Assembly (NCBI RefSeq): GCF_014041915.1 | Contig: NZ_CP059472.1 | Location: 2,170,001-2,234,000, forward strand | DNA length: 64,000 bases | DNA from: Marnyiella aurantia | GTDB taxonomy: Bacteria; Bacteroidota; Bacteroidia; Flavobacteriales; Weeksellaceae | Direction: 5' to 3' | Shown: in pieces, positions 44,807-54,242 of the stretch | Numbering within the stretch: the first letter of the stretch is position 1 | How the letters are laid out: each line of letters begins with the position of its first letter | Position numbers and translations under genes: made by a program | Notes under the pieces: model-generated | Told to the model about the DNA's origin: nothing | The model's input: the letters and a program-made list of their open reading frames with translations, nothing else | Database searches by the model: none

Positions 44807-45478
44807 ATGAAAAGATATGCCGCCCTGTTCTGTTACCTTTCCTTTCTGCCGATTAACGCACAGGTGCAGAAGGCCATTACCGATTCCGGAAAGGAAGTGG
44901 TTCTTTTTGACGATAAAACATGGCGTTTTGTTCATGAGTCAGACAGCGCGGCGCTCGAAACCATTTTAACCAACGCCACGCTTTACAACCGTGATCCAAA
45001 GGCTACCCGGGCTGTAAACAGCTCCAACCTGAATGTGGCAGTATACCACGATCCAAAGAAGTGGAGTGCAGTTCCTAACCGTCTCCAGAATACTGAATAT
45101 ATGTTTGTGGGTCCTAACCACATCTTTTCTACGCTTACGGCAGATAAATCCAGGATTCCCAATCTCAGGATTGTAAAGGATGTTGTACTTTCCAACGTAA
45201 GACAGGCCGTGGACTATTTTCGGCTCAAGGAATCAGAATACCGTACTATAAACGGGAAAAAGTTGCTTTACCTTCGGTACATTGCCAATCTGAAAGGGTT
45301 AGATTTTGAATATGCGGGATATTATTTTATAAACGATTCGGGTTTTGCAATGGTTGTAGCCTATACGATGCAGAAGGATTTCGATAAAAATTTTGCTGAA
45401 ATAGAAAACTTTCTCAATGGTTTTACGGAAGTGAAGTACCAGTCGCCTCCACCGCCTATGCCACCGCCGCAACACTAA
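44807..45478 (+). CDS. Exported protein of unknown function
   Basis: A signal peptide (MKRYAALFCYLSFLPINAQ) precedes a 200-residue body (ITDSGKEVVLFDDKTWRFVH near the start) and a Pro-rich tail ending PPPPMPPPQH. Similar WRF-type exported proteins are frequent in Chryseobacterium-like genomes, but I cannot name a family. It follows the GNAT gene by 9 bases. Confidence 0.7.
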   Translation: MKRYAALFCYLSFLPINAQVQKAITDSGKEVVLFDDKTWRFVHESDSAALETILTNATLYNRDPKATRAVNSSNLNVAVYHDPKKWSAVPNRLQNTEYMFVGPNHIFSTLTADKSRIPNLRIVKDVVLSNVRQAVDYFRLKESEYRTINGKKLLYLRYIANLKGLDFEYAGYYFINDSGFAMVVAYTMQKDFDKNFAEIENFLNGFTEVKYQSPPPPMPPPQH

Positions 45479-45564
45479 TATTGTAAAAGCCACGCATAAT
45501 TCTGTAAAAAAAATTCTGTTGTAATTCTGCACTTTTGTTCTGTTAATGTTTAACAGAAGAATAA

Positions 45565-45822
45565 ATGAACAGGTTAGAGGCTTTTGAAGATTATTTTGTT
45601 TCACTGTACAAGAAATTCGGTATCGCGAGATTGGATTATGACCGCGAACTTCTTCTGGATGATAAAGACATCCACAAGATGGTTTTTTCGTCAGACGATT
45701 TCAACAGAGATTACAACCGCCTTCAGTCCCACTGTAAAAAAGTATATAAACTGCTGAAACGCCGTTATCATATTACGGTCCGAAAAGATTTCGGAGATAA
45801 TTATTACGTAACTGTTGACTAA
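45565..45822 (+). CDS. Small hypothetical protein, 85 residues
   Basis: A charged, cytoplasmic, mostly helical protein (MNRLEAFEDYFVSLYKKFGI, then FNRDYNRLQSHCKKVYKLLK) with a short strand-like end (YHITVRKDFGDNYYVTVD). No family recognised. Followed by a 12-bp stem-loop. Confidence 0.65.
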   Translation: MNRLEAFEDYFVSLYKKFGIARLDYDRELLLDDKDIHKMVFSSDDFNRDYNRLQSHCKKVYKLLKRRYHITVRKDFGDNYYVTVD

Positions 45823-45857
45823 AAACTTAAAAATACTTTTCTTTTTTATCTATCGTA

Positions 45858-45887
45858 GGTTTCCCGCAGATGTTTCTGCGGGAAACC
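45858..45887. other. 12-bp perfect stem-loop
   Basis: GGTTTCCCGCAG pairs perfectly with CTGCGGGAAACC across a six-base loop, 35 bases after the stop of the 85-residue gene. No T run follows on either strand, so it is not a textbook terminator. It could be a processed 3' end or an operator for the AraC-type gene 90 bases downstream. Confidence 0.6.
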
Positions 45888-45976
45888 TCATTCTGAAGCT
45901 ATGTGATACCTGCCGATAATCTCACATGCATAATCTTAAATTTGTTATCTTTACCCATAAATAGTCCTTTATTATA

Positions 45977-46534
45977 ATGAAAATCTATCTCAAATTTGAT
46001 TTTAACACCATCTGCAAATCCGTACTGGATCAAAAACTCGGGGAGAAAGGATGGAAGTACCGTATCGTAAGTTTTGGCGAAGTAGAGTTCCTGGAACAGA
46101 TACCTAAGGAACAGATGAAAGAGCTTACCGAATCATTAAATGAATATGGGATTGAAATCATCGAAAACCAGAAGTCTGCATTGGTGCAGAAGATCAAGGA
46201 TGTAATTTATGACATGGTTTTTTCGGAGAAAGATGTGCATGTGAAGGCCTCAGTTTACCTGGCCGAGAAGCTGAATCACAGTTATGGCTACCTGTCCAAC
46301 CTGTTCTCGGAGGTTACTTATACATCCATTGAGAACTTCATTATCATGCAGAAAATCGATTATGCAAAGCAGCTGATCGTGAATGATAAGCTTACTCTTA
46401 CAGAAATTGCTTACCGTCTTAATTATTCCAGCGTTGCGCACCTGAGTACCCAGTTTAAAAACACCACCGGTATCACGCCGTCCCAGTTTCAGAAAATTAT
46501 TGCAAAGAGAAGGGAACTGGCCAATATGAAATAA
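45977..46534 (+). CDS. AraC-family transcriptional regulator
   Basis: A 185-residue protein. The N-terminal part (about 1-80) is a small ferredoxin-like domain (MKIYLKFDFNTICKSVLDQK, YRIVSFGEVEFLEQIPKEQM). The C-terminal 100 residues hold two helix-turn-helix units, ASVYLAEKLNHSYGYLSNLF and LTEIAYRLNYSSVAHLSTQF, with the family signature ending GITPSQFQK. The ligand is unknown. It is 17 bases upstream of the response regulator gene and likely co-transcribed. Confidence 0.86.
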   Translation: MKIYLKFDFNTICKSVLDQKLGEKGWKYRIVSFGEVEFLEQIPKEQMKELTESLNEYGIEIIENQKSALVQKIKDVIYDMVFSEKDVHVKASVYLAEKLNHSYGYLSNLFSEVTYTSIENFIIMQKIDYAKQLIVNDKLTLTEIAYRLNYSSVAHLSTQFKNTTGITPSQFQKIIAKRRELANMK

Positions 46535-46551
46535 AATATACAGAACAGAAA

Positions 46552-46998
46552 ATGGTAAAAGAATATATGCATATCATCCTTGCTGATGATGATGAAGATG
46601 ACAGACTGTTTTTCACTGATGCCTTTGAAGAGCTCAAGATCAACACTAAAGTACGCACCTATAACGATGGTGCCGCATTGATGGATTATCTGAACAGCGA
46701 AGATGCGTTACTTCCCGAAATACTGTTTCTGGACCTCAATATGCCCAAAAAGAACGGTATAGAGTGTCTGGATGAAATCAAGAATAATCCCAAACTGTCC
46801 AATATTGCCGTTGCGATCTATTCTACATCATCATCGGAGGAACATATTGAGGAAACCTTTGTGAAAGGTGCCAATATATATATAAAGAAACCAAGCGATT
46901 TTGGAGCGCTTAAAAAAGTGCTGTCCGACGTTGTAACCATTAACTGGCAGTATCAGACTTCCGGACTCAACAAGGATAATTTTCTGCTCAGAATGTGA
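46552..46998 (+). CDS. Receiver-only response regulator (Rcp1-like)
   Basis: A 148-residue receiver with no output domain. The acidic pocket D12-D13, the phospho-acceptor D61 (FLDLNMPKKNG), S92 (IYSTSS) and the lysine in IKKP near 112 are all present. Such single-domain regulators usually pair with phytochrome-like or PAS histidine kinases. It overlaps or abuts the kinase gene that follows. Confidence 0.9.
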   Translation: MVKEYMHIILADDDEDDRLFFTDAFEELKINTKVRTYNDGAALMDYLNSEDALLPEILFLDLNMPKKNGIECLDEIKNNPKLSNIAVAIYSTSSSEEHIEETFVKGANIYIKKPSDFGALKKVLSDVVTINWQYQTSGLNKDNFLLRM

Positions 46999-47000
46999 AG

Positions 47001-49208
47001 ATGAACAAGTTCTTCCGGACCCGGTCGTCCTTTCTTCTTACAGTAATCTTTATTGTATCTACTGCTCTTATGTTTTTTCTGATGGCGGTAACCTACAAGC
47101 ATCTTGAGCGCCAGTCTAAAAATTCGGACTGGATGACAGATAGCTATGAGGTGTCCGTTAAACTGGAAAGGATATATTCCAACCTGAAGGATATTGAAAC
47201 CGAACGGCGTAATTTTATCCTGACGGAAGATCCAACTTCACGCCAGACCATTTCCATAAAAAAGCAGGAAATTAACGCGTTACTTTCCGAGTTGGATACT
47301 CTTTTCCAGGCACATCCCGGCCAAAGGGAGAGTCTGGAAAGTCTTAAGCTGATGATCCGGTACAAATATGAAATTGTAACGGCAAGTTTCGTTTCAAACC
47401 TGTCCTACGACGACATGGATGCCCTGAAGGAATCCCTGATGACCGGCCAGCGCGTAATGGCCAGTATACACGACAGGATAGACCAAATGCTGCAGGAAGA
47501 AAAACTGCTGCTGGAAGACCGTAAAGCCGCCTTTATTTTCAGCCAGAAATCAACACCGTTTTACCTTTACCTAATCTCCCTCTTTGCCCTGGGGCTCCTT
47601 ATTTTCATCTTCTATAAAGTTAATGCTGATATTAAAAACCAGCGCAAACTGAATTATGATCTTCAGGTGAGCCTGGATACAGCCCAACTCGCAGAAAAGG
47701 TGGGAGGCTATGGAATCTGGATTTTGGATTATAATACCGGGACTTATCACTACTCAGATAATCAATACAGTCTGCTGGGCTATGAACCTCAGTCTTTTAA
47801 AGCAGATTACGGCAGTTTTATGAATAATGTACACCGTGATGACCTGCACTATGTGCGGGCTAAATATGCGGACATGGTGCAGAATGGCAAAATGGCTCCG
47901 TTCCGGTACCGCATTGTACGTGAAGACGGTGTTGTGAAATTTCTTCACGTCGTGGGAAAATCGGTAATTTCCCCCAATGACGACAGGATTCTGCTGGGAA
48001 TAACGATGGATGTAACAAGCGAAATTGAGAATCAGCTGCAACTGGAAAATGTGAATGCCATCCTAACGGACAGGAATATTCATCTTAATGTGGCCAATAA
48101 GACTTTCGAAGAAGCAGAGAAAATTGGAAGGTTCGGAACTTTGCAGTGGATTCTGGGGGATGACCGTTTTGTTTTTTCCGATAACCTTGTGCGCCTTTTC
48201 GGCTTTGAAGCTGAGGATTTTGACCACCATCCCAGGTCGTTTTTTAAGACGGTCCATCCACAGGACGCAAAAATGCTGGAAGACCGTATTGCAGCTATTA
48301 CCGAATTACAGGATATCTCAGCTTTTACCTTCCGGATTTTACGGAATACAGATCAAAAGCTGATTTATATTGATGTAACCTGTAAGATTATCCGCGATTC
48401 CGAACTGGGCGATTACTTCCTGTTTATTCTTCAGGATGCAACAGAGGAAGTACTGGATAAAAACGACATTGAAGAAAAGAACCGGATTCTGGAAGCCAAA
48501 AATACGGAATTGCAGGCCTTTAACTATTTTGCCAGTCATGATCTACAGGAGCCTTTACGTAAAATACAGACATTTATAAGCCGACTGAAGGATAAGGAAT
48601 ACGATAAATTATCCGATACAGGTAAGCAGTATCTGGAGCGTATCCAATCCTCTTCGGACCGTATGCGTCTGCTCATTAAAGACCTGCTGCAGTTCTCCCG
48701 GACCACAAGTGCCGAGCAGGTTTTTGTTACTGCAGATCTGAACCAGCTAATGTACAATGCGCTGGAGGAACTGCATCATCCCATTGAGGAAAGAAAAGCC
48801 CTGGTAAAAACACAAACCCTTCCGGTGCTCAATGTGGTGCCGTTTCAGATTCAGCAGCTTTTTATAAATCTCATCAGTAATTCACTTAAATACTCGCGTG
48901 AGAATGTTACCCCGGAAATAAGTATTACAGTGGATCATGTTCTGTCTGAAGAACAGGGTCTTCCGGTGAAACCAGGCAGTTATTTCTACCGGATTGTCTT
49001 TACAGATAACGGAATTGGATTTGAACAGCAGTATGCCGAAAAGATCTTTACTCTTTTTAGCCGTTTACATGGTAAACTCGAGTATGAGGGTACTGGTATC
49101 GGGCTGGCAATCTGTAAGAAGATTGTTGAGAATCATTCCGGATACATCAATGCTGTTGGAACTCCCGGTAAAGGTTCCGTGTTCACAGTCTGTCTGCCCG
49201 CGCAGTAA
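47001..49208 (+). CDS. CHASE3-like/PAS sensor histidine kinase
   Basis: A 735-residue kinase. Two membrane helices (about 11-32 and 185-205) enclose a helical periplasmic CHASE3-like domain (ERIYSNLKDIETERRNFILT). Two PAS-type domains follow (about 230-340 and 360-480), then a HisKA region with the H box FASHDLQEPLRKIQ near residue 520, and a catalytic domain with NSLKYS, DNGIGFE and GTGIGLAICKKIVE. The start could be the GTG at 46995; I prefer the ATG at 47001. It forms an operon with the receiver upstream. Confidence 0.92.
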   Translation: MNKFFRTRSSFLLTVIFIVSTALMFFLMAVTYKHLERQSKNSDWMTDSYEVSVKLERIYSNLKDIETERRNFILTEDPTSRQTISIKKQEINALLSELDTLFQAHPGQRESLESLKLMIRYKYEIVTASFVSNLSYDDMDALKESLMTGQRVMASIHDRIDQMLQEEKLLLEDRKAAFIFSQKSTPFYLYLISLFALGLLIFIFYKVNADIKNQRKLNYDLQVSLDTAQLAEKVGGYGIWILDYNTGTYHYSDNQYSLLGYEPQSFKADYGSFMNNVHRDDLHYVRAKYADMVQNGKMAPFRYRIVREDGVVKFLHVVGKSVISPNDDRILLGITMDVTSEIENQLQLENVNAILTDRNIHLNVANKTFEEAEKIGRFGTLQWILGDDRFVFSDNLVRLFGFEAEDFDHHPRSFFKTVHPQDAKMLEDRIAAITELQDISAFTFRILRNTDQKLIYIDVTCKIIRDSELGDYFLFILQDATEEVLDKNDIEEKNRILEAKNTELQAFNYFASHDLQEPLRKIQTFISRLKDKEYDKLSDTGKQYLERIQSSSDRMRLLIKDLLQFSRTTSAEQVFVTADLNQLMYNALEELHHPIEERKALVKTQTLPVLNVVPFQIQQLFINLISNSLKYSRENVTPEISITVDHVLSEEQGLPVKPGSYFYRIVFTDNGIGFEQQYAEKIFTLFSRLHGKLEYEGTGIGLAICKKIVENHSGYINAVGTPGKGSVFTVCLPAQ

Positions 49209-49212
49209 TTCT

Positions 49213-49338
49213 TTATATTCTGAAAGCTTTGCCCTTCATGATGTAATACGATCCAAATTTCCCTTGGCGATATTTGTCGCTCAGATGTAGCTCTCCTTCT
49301 TCGGGGTTGTATTTTTTCGGTAAAGTATAAACATACAA
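49213..49338 (-). CDS. Possible 41-residue basic protein, TTG start
   Basis: A minus-strand frame, converging on the kinase stop, reads YVYTLPKKYNPEEGELHLSD then KYRQGKFGSYYIMKGKAFRI. The composition (balanced charges, Tyr/Gly) looks coding rather than random. There is no ATG; the first usable start is a TTG at 49338. Too short for high confidence. Confidence 0.35.
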   Translation of the reverse strand: MYVYTLPKKYNPEEGELHLSDKYRQGKFGSYYIMKGKAFRI

Positions 49339-49402
49339 TCTAATCTTATAATATCAGTTTTAGAACTTACGGGGATATTTGCACTGGACAATTTATATAA
49401 AA

Positions 49403-49558
49403 ATGAAAGATAATATTCTGTATATGATGGCGGCGGTCTTATTTTTCAGCTGGATGATTGGTTACATGCTGTTTGATATTGGGGGTGTTTTCCATTTCAT
49501 GTTTCTCTTTTCAGTATTGGCCGTACTGTTGAAACTGGTAAAAGACTATTCACGTTAA
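49403..49558 (+). CDS. Lmo0937/DUF5670-type small membrane protein
   Basis: A 51-residue protein below usual size cut-offs: MKDNILYMMAAVLFFSWMIG, then VFHFMFLFSVLAVLLKLVKD and a short polar end. Two helices with the glycine turn and H-x2-h pattern match the Lmo0937 family. These occur widely near stress-response genes. It follows the kinase and precedes another small membrane protein. Confidence 0.65.
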   Translation: MKDNILYMMAAVLFFSWMIGYMLFDIGGVFHFMFLFSVLAVLLKLVKDYSR

Positions 49559-49587
49559 TCTCAATTATAACCTTAAAATAAACTATT

Positions 49588-49824
49588 ATGACAAAGTTCC
49601 CTTTTTTTACAAGAGTACAGTTATTCGTTTACTCATTGTTCCTTTCTGCAATTGCGTTTGCACAAAATTCCAGCCCGGACCTGGATGTAGATGTGGACGT
49701 TAGTAAACCCGGGGATGCAATGGGCGGTGACTGGATGTCCAACCCGCTGGTGTGGGTTATCGGTGCACTCGTGCTCATCGTTATTATCGCATTGGTTGCA
49801 AGAGGAAATAACAACAGAGCGTAG
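49588..49824 (+). CDS. Small exported membrane protein with acidic linker
   Basis: A 78-residue product: a signal peptide (ending SAIAFAQ, about 1-25), a short acidic linker (SPDLDVDVDVSKPGD), and one membrane helix (about 53-72, WVIGALVLIVIIALVARG) with a basic end. It would sit in the inner membrane with the linker in the periplasm. No family recognised. A terminator follows. Confidence 0.65.
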   Translation: MTKFPFFTRVQLFVYSLFLSAIAFAQNSSPDLDVDVDVSKPGDAMGGDWMSNPLVWVIGALVLIVIIALVARGNNNRA

Positions 49825-49849
49825 TTATAAAAGTACCTGATAAAAAACT

Positions 49850-49880
49850 GGCTGTTTACCTCTTGGTAGACAGCCTTTCT
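49850..49880 (+). terminator. Terminator of the small membrane protein genes
   Basis: An 11-bp stem (GGCTGTTTACC / GGTAGACAGCC, one T-G pair) with a TCTT loop is followed by TTTCTGTTT. Confidence 0.75.
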
Positions 49881-49938
49881 GTTTATTATCGGTCGGCCCG
49901 CAACGCTTTTCGTTTGTTTTCTCCAAAAAATTATATTG

Positions 49939-52032
49939 TTAAGATATTTTGCCCCAGCTGGTTTTTCCCCGATAATGCGTTAGGTAATGATTTTTAAGAT
50001 TCTGATGATCGGGTAGGGCCAGAAACGGATCTTTCTGCAGGATTGTTGCAACAGTATCTTTGGATGCCTCAATAATTTTGGCATCAGTGGTAAGATCCAG
50101 TTTTTTAAAGTCAAGAATGCCACTCTGCTGTGTGCCTAATAAATCGCCCGGGCCGCGCAGCTGCATATCCACTTCAGAAATCTTGAAACCATCATTTGTT
50201 TCCGTCATTGTTTTAATACGGATCCGGCTTTCTTTCGTTAGTTTATCCGAGGTCATAAGTATACAGTAACTCTGCTCTGCCCCGCGTCCCACACGTCCGC
50301 GAAGTTGGTGCAGCTGGGACAGGCCGAAGCGTTCGGCGCTTTCAATAATCATCACCGAGGCATTCGGCACATTAACTCCAACCTCAATTACCGTAGTGGC
50401 AACCATGATCTGCGCTTTGCCGGAAGCAAAGTACTGCATCGCATCCTCCTTCTCGTTGGGCTTCATCCGCCCGTGAAGCATCGTTACGTTGCAGCCTTCA
50501 AAAAACTGGACAATATGGTCGAAATTCTCCATGAGGTTTTTGTAATCCAGGGTTTCGGATTCTTCAATAAGCGGATATACAAAATAGACCTGACGCCCCT
50601 TTTCAATTTCCTCCTGAGCAAAGCGGAAAACACTCAGCCGGTCTTTTTCGCGGCGGTGAGCGGTAATAATTGGTTTCCTGCCCAGGGGCATTTCGTCAAT
50701 TACGGAGACGTCCAGGTCGCTGTAGAAACTCATCGCCAGAGTTCGCGGTATAGGTGTAGCCGTCATTACAAGGATATGAGGCGGGATCCGGTTCTTTGCC
50801 CACAGTCTTGCACGCTGGGCCACACCAAAGCGGTGCTGTTCGTCTATAATGGCGAGTCCGAGGTTTTTGAACTGCACAATATCCTCCAGCACTGCATGTG
50901 TGCCAACTAAAATGGAAAGGTCGCCGCTCAGCAGGGAGTCGTGGATACTCTTTCGCTCTGATTTTTTTGTTGAACCGGTAAGCAGACGGATTTGGATTCC
51001 TGCAATCTCCGTCAGTTCTTTCAGCGAGTTATAATGCTGCTGAGCGAGGATTTCGGTGGGAGCCATCATCACACTCTGGAAGCCATTATCCATCGCGATA
51101 AGCATTGCCAATAATGCAACAATGGTTTTGCCAGAACCTACATCACCCTGAAGTAGCCGGTTCATCTGCACCGGGCGCCGCATATCCGTCCTGATTTCCC
51201 TGATGACTCTTTTTTGTGCATTCGTGAGCGGAAAAGGCAGGTGGTCCCGGTAAAAAGTGGTAAAATAATCTCCGACAAGCGTAAATGGATTACCGATCGC
51301 GTTTGCTTGATGGTGCTGCTTTTTTAGTGCGTAGCTCAGTTGGAAAAAAAAGGCTTCTTCAAATTTTATTCTCCGGTTTGCCTGCTCATATTTACGCAGG
51401 TCGCCGGGAAAATGAATATTTAAGTATGCCTCACCACGGGGCATGAGTTTCAGCTTCTGACGGACAGCATCGGGTATATTTTCTGTCAGCAGCGCAGGTA
51501 TTTGCGTGCAGATGCTCCGGAGAACATTCTGAAAGAACTTGTGGTTTAGTCCGCGTTTGCTTAGTTTTTCTGAACCGGGGTAAATGGGCAGCAGCCCCGT
51601 GGGCTTTTCCTTCAGTTCTTCAACCTCAATTTCAGGGTGGGCCATTGAAAACTGACTGTTAAACAGGGTGACTTTTCCGAAAATATAAACTGTTTTATTA
51701 ACCGGTAACTGTTCCTTCAGCCATTTTGAGTATTTAAACCATACAAGGTCAATGATTCCTGTTTCATCCTGAAACTTCGCTGCCAGCCTTTTGCTGCGGC
51801 CTTCGCCAAGTTCCTTCAGATCTATGATGCGTCCTTTGAGCTGAACTTCGGGTAGGGTATCGGACAGATTCTTTATATCGTAAACCTGACTTTTGTCCAG
51901 ATACCGGATAGGGTAGAAATTCAGAAAGTCTTCCACAGTCACAATATCCAATACATTTCGTATAAGTTTTGCACGTTCCGGACCGATGCTTTTCAGAAAT
52001 TCAACAGGAGTATCTAAGGACAGCTGATTCAT
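49939..52032 (-). CDS. recG: ATP-dependent DNA helicase RecG
   Basis: A 697-residue branch-migration helicase. An N-terminal wedge/OB domain (about 10-170) is followed by two RecA-like domains. The Walker A motif is GDVGSGKTIVALLAML, the DEQH box is IIDEQHRFGV, motif III is TATPIPRTLAM and motif VI lies in QLRGRVGRG. Length and order are standard. RecG unwinds stalled forks and Holliday junctions. Confidence 0.97.
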   Translation of the reverse strand: MNQLSLDTPVEFLKSIGPERAKLIRNVLDIVTVEDFLNFYPIRYLDKSQVYDIKNLSDTLPEVQLKGRIIDLKELGEGRSKRLAAKFQDETGIIDLVWFKYSKWLKEQLPVNKTVYIFGKVTLFNSQFSMAHPEIEVEELKEKPTGLLPIYPGSEKLSKRGLNHKFFQNVLRSICTQIPALLTENIPDAVRQKLKLMPRGEAYLNIHFPGDLRKYEQANRRIKFEEAFFFQLSYALKKQHHQANAIGNPFTLVGDYFTTFYRDHLPFPLTNAQKRVIREIRTDMRRPVQMNRLLQGDVGSGKTIVALLAMLIAMDNGFQSVMMAPTEILAQQHYNSLKELTEIAGIQIRLLTGSTKKSERKSIHDSLLSGDLSILVGTHAVLEDIVQFKNLGLAIIDEQHRFGVAQRARLWAKNRIPPHILVMTATPIPRTLAMSFYSDLDVSVIDEMPLGRKPIITAHRREKDRLSVFRFAQEEIEKGRQVYFVYPLIEESETLDYKNLMENFDHIVQFFEGCNVTMLHGRMKPNEKEDAMQYFASGKAQIMVATTVIEVGVNVPNASVMIIESAERFGLSQLHQLRGRVGRGAEQSYCILMTSDKLTKESRIRIKTMTETNDGFKISEVDMQLRGPGDLLGTQQSGILDFKKLDLTTDAKIIEASKDTVATILQKDPFLALPDHQNLKNHYLTHYRGKTSWGKIS

Positions 52033-52064
52033 GGTGATTGACAGGACAATTTCCGAAAAAAAGA

Positions 52065-52098
52065 AAAGACTTCCAAAAAAATGGAAAGTCTTTCTTGT
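52065..52098 (-). terminator. Terminator after the thioredoxin gene
   Basis: On the minus strand AAAGACTTTCCA pairs with TGGAAGTCTTT (one bulge) and a T-rich tract follows. Confidence 0.65.
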
Positions 52099-52129
52099 TA
52101 AGCGGTTTATCCTTTTGGCGGCAAAGGTA

Positions 52130-52663
52130 TTAGTCCTTGATTTTCGATTTAAATTTTTTCTGATAGTTTTCCCACTCTTCGCGGGTCTTTATCTTCAGAT
52201 GTTCATCATTGGCGAAAAAATAAATATAAGGTTCCAGTTCGCGGGCGGTAAGCGCACCCTGAAGCATTGTAATCGGATTACTTTGTTCATCCAGGAAAAC
52301 GATACTCGGAACGGCGTTCACGTTCATGTACTGAGTAAGCTCATGCATCGCGTTGCGGCGTTTTTTATTCTGAAAATCAGGATTACTGAATACCCGTCCG
52401 TATATTTCGATTTTCTGATTTCCTTCTGCATCAAATTTTACCGGGTAATAATTCTGGTTCAGGTATTCCGCAATCTGGGGATGATTATAGGTCTTCTTCT
52501 CCATTACTTTACACGGGCCGCACCAGTCAGCATAAAAATCAATCAGGATTTTCTTAGGTGTGACCTTCTGAGCGGCCCTTGCTTCATCCAAAGTCATCCA
52601 CTTGAGCTGGGCAGAAGCAGTGGTGAATATCAGGAGCAGTAGTATAGCGGTAAATTTCTTCAT
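52130..52663 (-). CDS. Exported thioredoxin-fold protein
   Basis: A signal peptide (1-19, FTTASAQ) is followed by a thioredoxin domain with the active-site WCGPC (C48, C51) in IDFYADWCGPCKVMEKKTYN. The cis-Pro region VPSIVFLDEQ is visible. Acts in the periplasm, probably as a disulfide reductant; the partner is unknown. Length 177. Confidence 0.9.
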   Translation of the reverse strand: MKKFTAILLLLIFTTASAQLKWMTLDEARAAQKVTPKKILIDFYADWCGPCKVMEKKTYNHPQIAEYLNQNYYPVKFDAEGNQKIEIYGRVFSNPDFQNKKRRNAMHELTQYMNVNAVPSIVFLDEQSNPITMLQGALTARELEPYIYFFANDEHLKIKTREEWENYQKKFKSKIKD

Positions 52664-52702
52664 AAGTAGTTGGATTTGTAATTGTGGTAAATGTTAAATC
52701 AA

Positions 52703-54214
52703 TTATCTCACGTCCTGCATCAGCTTTTTTACGAGTGGCGAAATCGCAATTAGAACAAGACCTGCAATAACGGCATATATTCCCAACTGTCGGTAACCTT
52801 CGGTGTAAGTAAGCATGGCATCCATATTTGTAGAACCCTCCTGGGCGGTGGCCATACCGGCGCCAATTATTCCTGCTACATACTGTCCGTAGGCGGAAGC
52901 CAGGAACCAGAGTCCCATCATCATTCCCTGCAGTTTTTCGGTGGACAGTTTAGTCATGATACTCAGACCAATTGGCGACAGGCAAAGTTCGCCGAAGGTG
53001 ATGACAAGCAGAGCAATGGTAAAAATATTAAGCGACGTGATTCCCTGAAGATCTGCAAAAAATCGGGTGGCAAAAAGAACGTAGTAACCGGCGCCCAGAA
53101 AGATAAAGCCCAATCCGAATTTAATGAGTGTATTGGGTTCAAGTCTCCTTTTGCTAAGCCAGATCCACAGCAGACCAATAATAGGGGCCAGAAAAATAAT
53201 GAAGAATGCACCGCCGGAATTATTGACGCCGTTAGGATCCAGTCCCAGCAGGTCTTTGTTCAGGTTCTTTGCTGCGAAAATACTCAGTGAGCCACCGGAC
53301 TGTTCGTATATTCCCCAGAAGATGATGGAGAACATGATAAATACCAGCGCGGCCCAGAGTTTCTTGCGTTCTGAAGCATTCACTTTAGACATTTCATAAA
53401 ACAGGTAAATAAGCGTTAACGGACCTACAGTGTACATAAAGTAATCGGTATATTGAGGTACCGATACCATCACCATTATAAGTGGCACAAAGAGTAAGGT
53501 AAGGAGGTAAGTACCGTATACTTTCCATTTCGGCTGAACCTGAACAGATCCGTCGGCACTTACCTGCTGGGGCATGAGACCGATAGGACCCAGTCTACGC
53601 TGTGTGAAGATGAAGTTTACAAGGCTGATGACCATTACAACCGCTGCAAGTCCGAAGGCAATATTCCAGCGAAGTGTTTCCGGAATCAGTTTGGAGAACA
53701 TTTCACCTTTTCCAATAGCAATACAGATATAGCCGCCCAACAGTGCTCCAAGGTTGATGCCGGCGTAAAACAGTGAAAATCCCGCATCTGTCCGCGAATC
53801 TCCGGCCCTGTACAACTTGCCCACCATTGTGGAAATATTGGGTTTGAAGAAGCCAGTACCAACAACCGTGAATGAAATGCCCAGGAAAAAGAAATCATGA
53901 GGATTGGCCGCTAAAATCAGGCTGCCTGTGATCATAAGCAGTCCGCCCCAAAACAGTGATTTCCTGAATCCCAGAATCTTATCAGCAAAAAGACCTCCCA
54001 CAAAAGTGAAGGCGTATACAAAAGCCTGTGTGGCACCGTACTGCAGGTTGGCCTGCTCATCTCCAAATTTCAGCTGTGAAATCATAAAGAATACCAGCAT
54101 GCCGCGCATTCCATAAAAGCAGAAGCGCTCCCACATTTCGGAGAAGAAGAGGGACCAGATTTGTTTTGGGTATCTCCCTTTAAAATCCTGTATTTGTTCC
54201 AGAGTTAGGTTCAT
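52703..54214 (-). CDS. POT-family proton-dependent peptide transporter
   Basis: About 503 residues with at least twelve membrane helices. The POT signature ExxER is at the start of helix 1 (SEMWERFCFYGMRGML), and FYAGINLGALLGGYI is the PTR2-type motif. I start at the ATG 54214 (MNLTLEQIQDFKGRYPKQ). A paralogue lies directly upstream, so this is a tandem pair for di- and tripeptide uptake. Confidence 0.93.
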   Translation of the reverse strand: MNLTLEQIQDFKGRYPKQIWSLFFSEMWERFCFYGMRGMLVFFMISQLKFGDEQANLQYGATQAFVYAFTFVGGLFADKILGFRKSLFWGGLLMITGSLILAANPHDFFFLGISFTVVGTGFFKPNISTMVGKLYRAGDSRTDAGFSLFYAGINLGALLGGYICIAIGKGEMFSKLIPETLRWNIAFGLAAVVMVISLVNFIFTQRRLGPIGLMPQQVSADGSVQVQPKWKVYGTYLLTLLFVPLIMVMVSVPQYTDYFMYTVGPLTLIYLFYEMSKVNASERKKLWAALVFIMFSIIFWGIYEQSGGSLSIFAAKNLNKDLLGLDPNGVNNSGGAFFIIFLAPIIGLLWIWLSKRRLEPNTLIKFGLGFIFLGAGYYVLFATRFFADLQGITSLNIFTIALLVITFGELCLSPIGLSIMTKLSTEKLQGMMMGLWFLASAYGQYVAGIIGAGMATAQEGSTNMDAMLTYTEGYRQLGIYAVIAGLVLIAISPLVKKLMQDVR

Positions 54215-54242
54215 TGTGAAATATTTGGCACGAATGTAAAAA

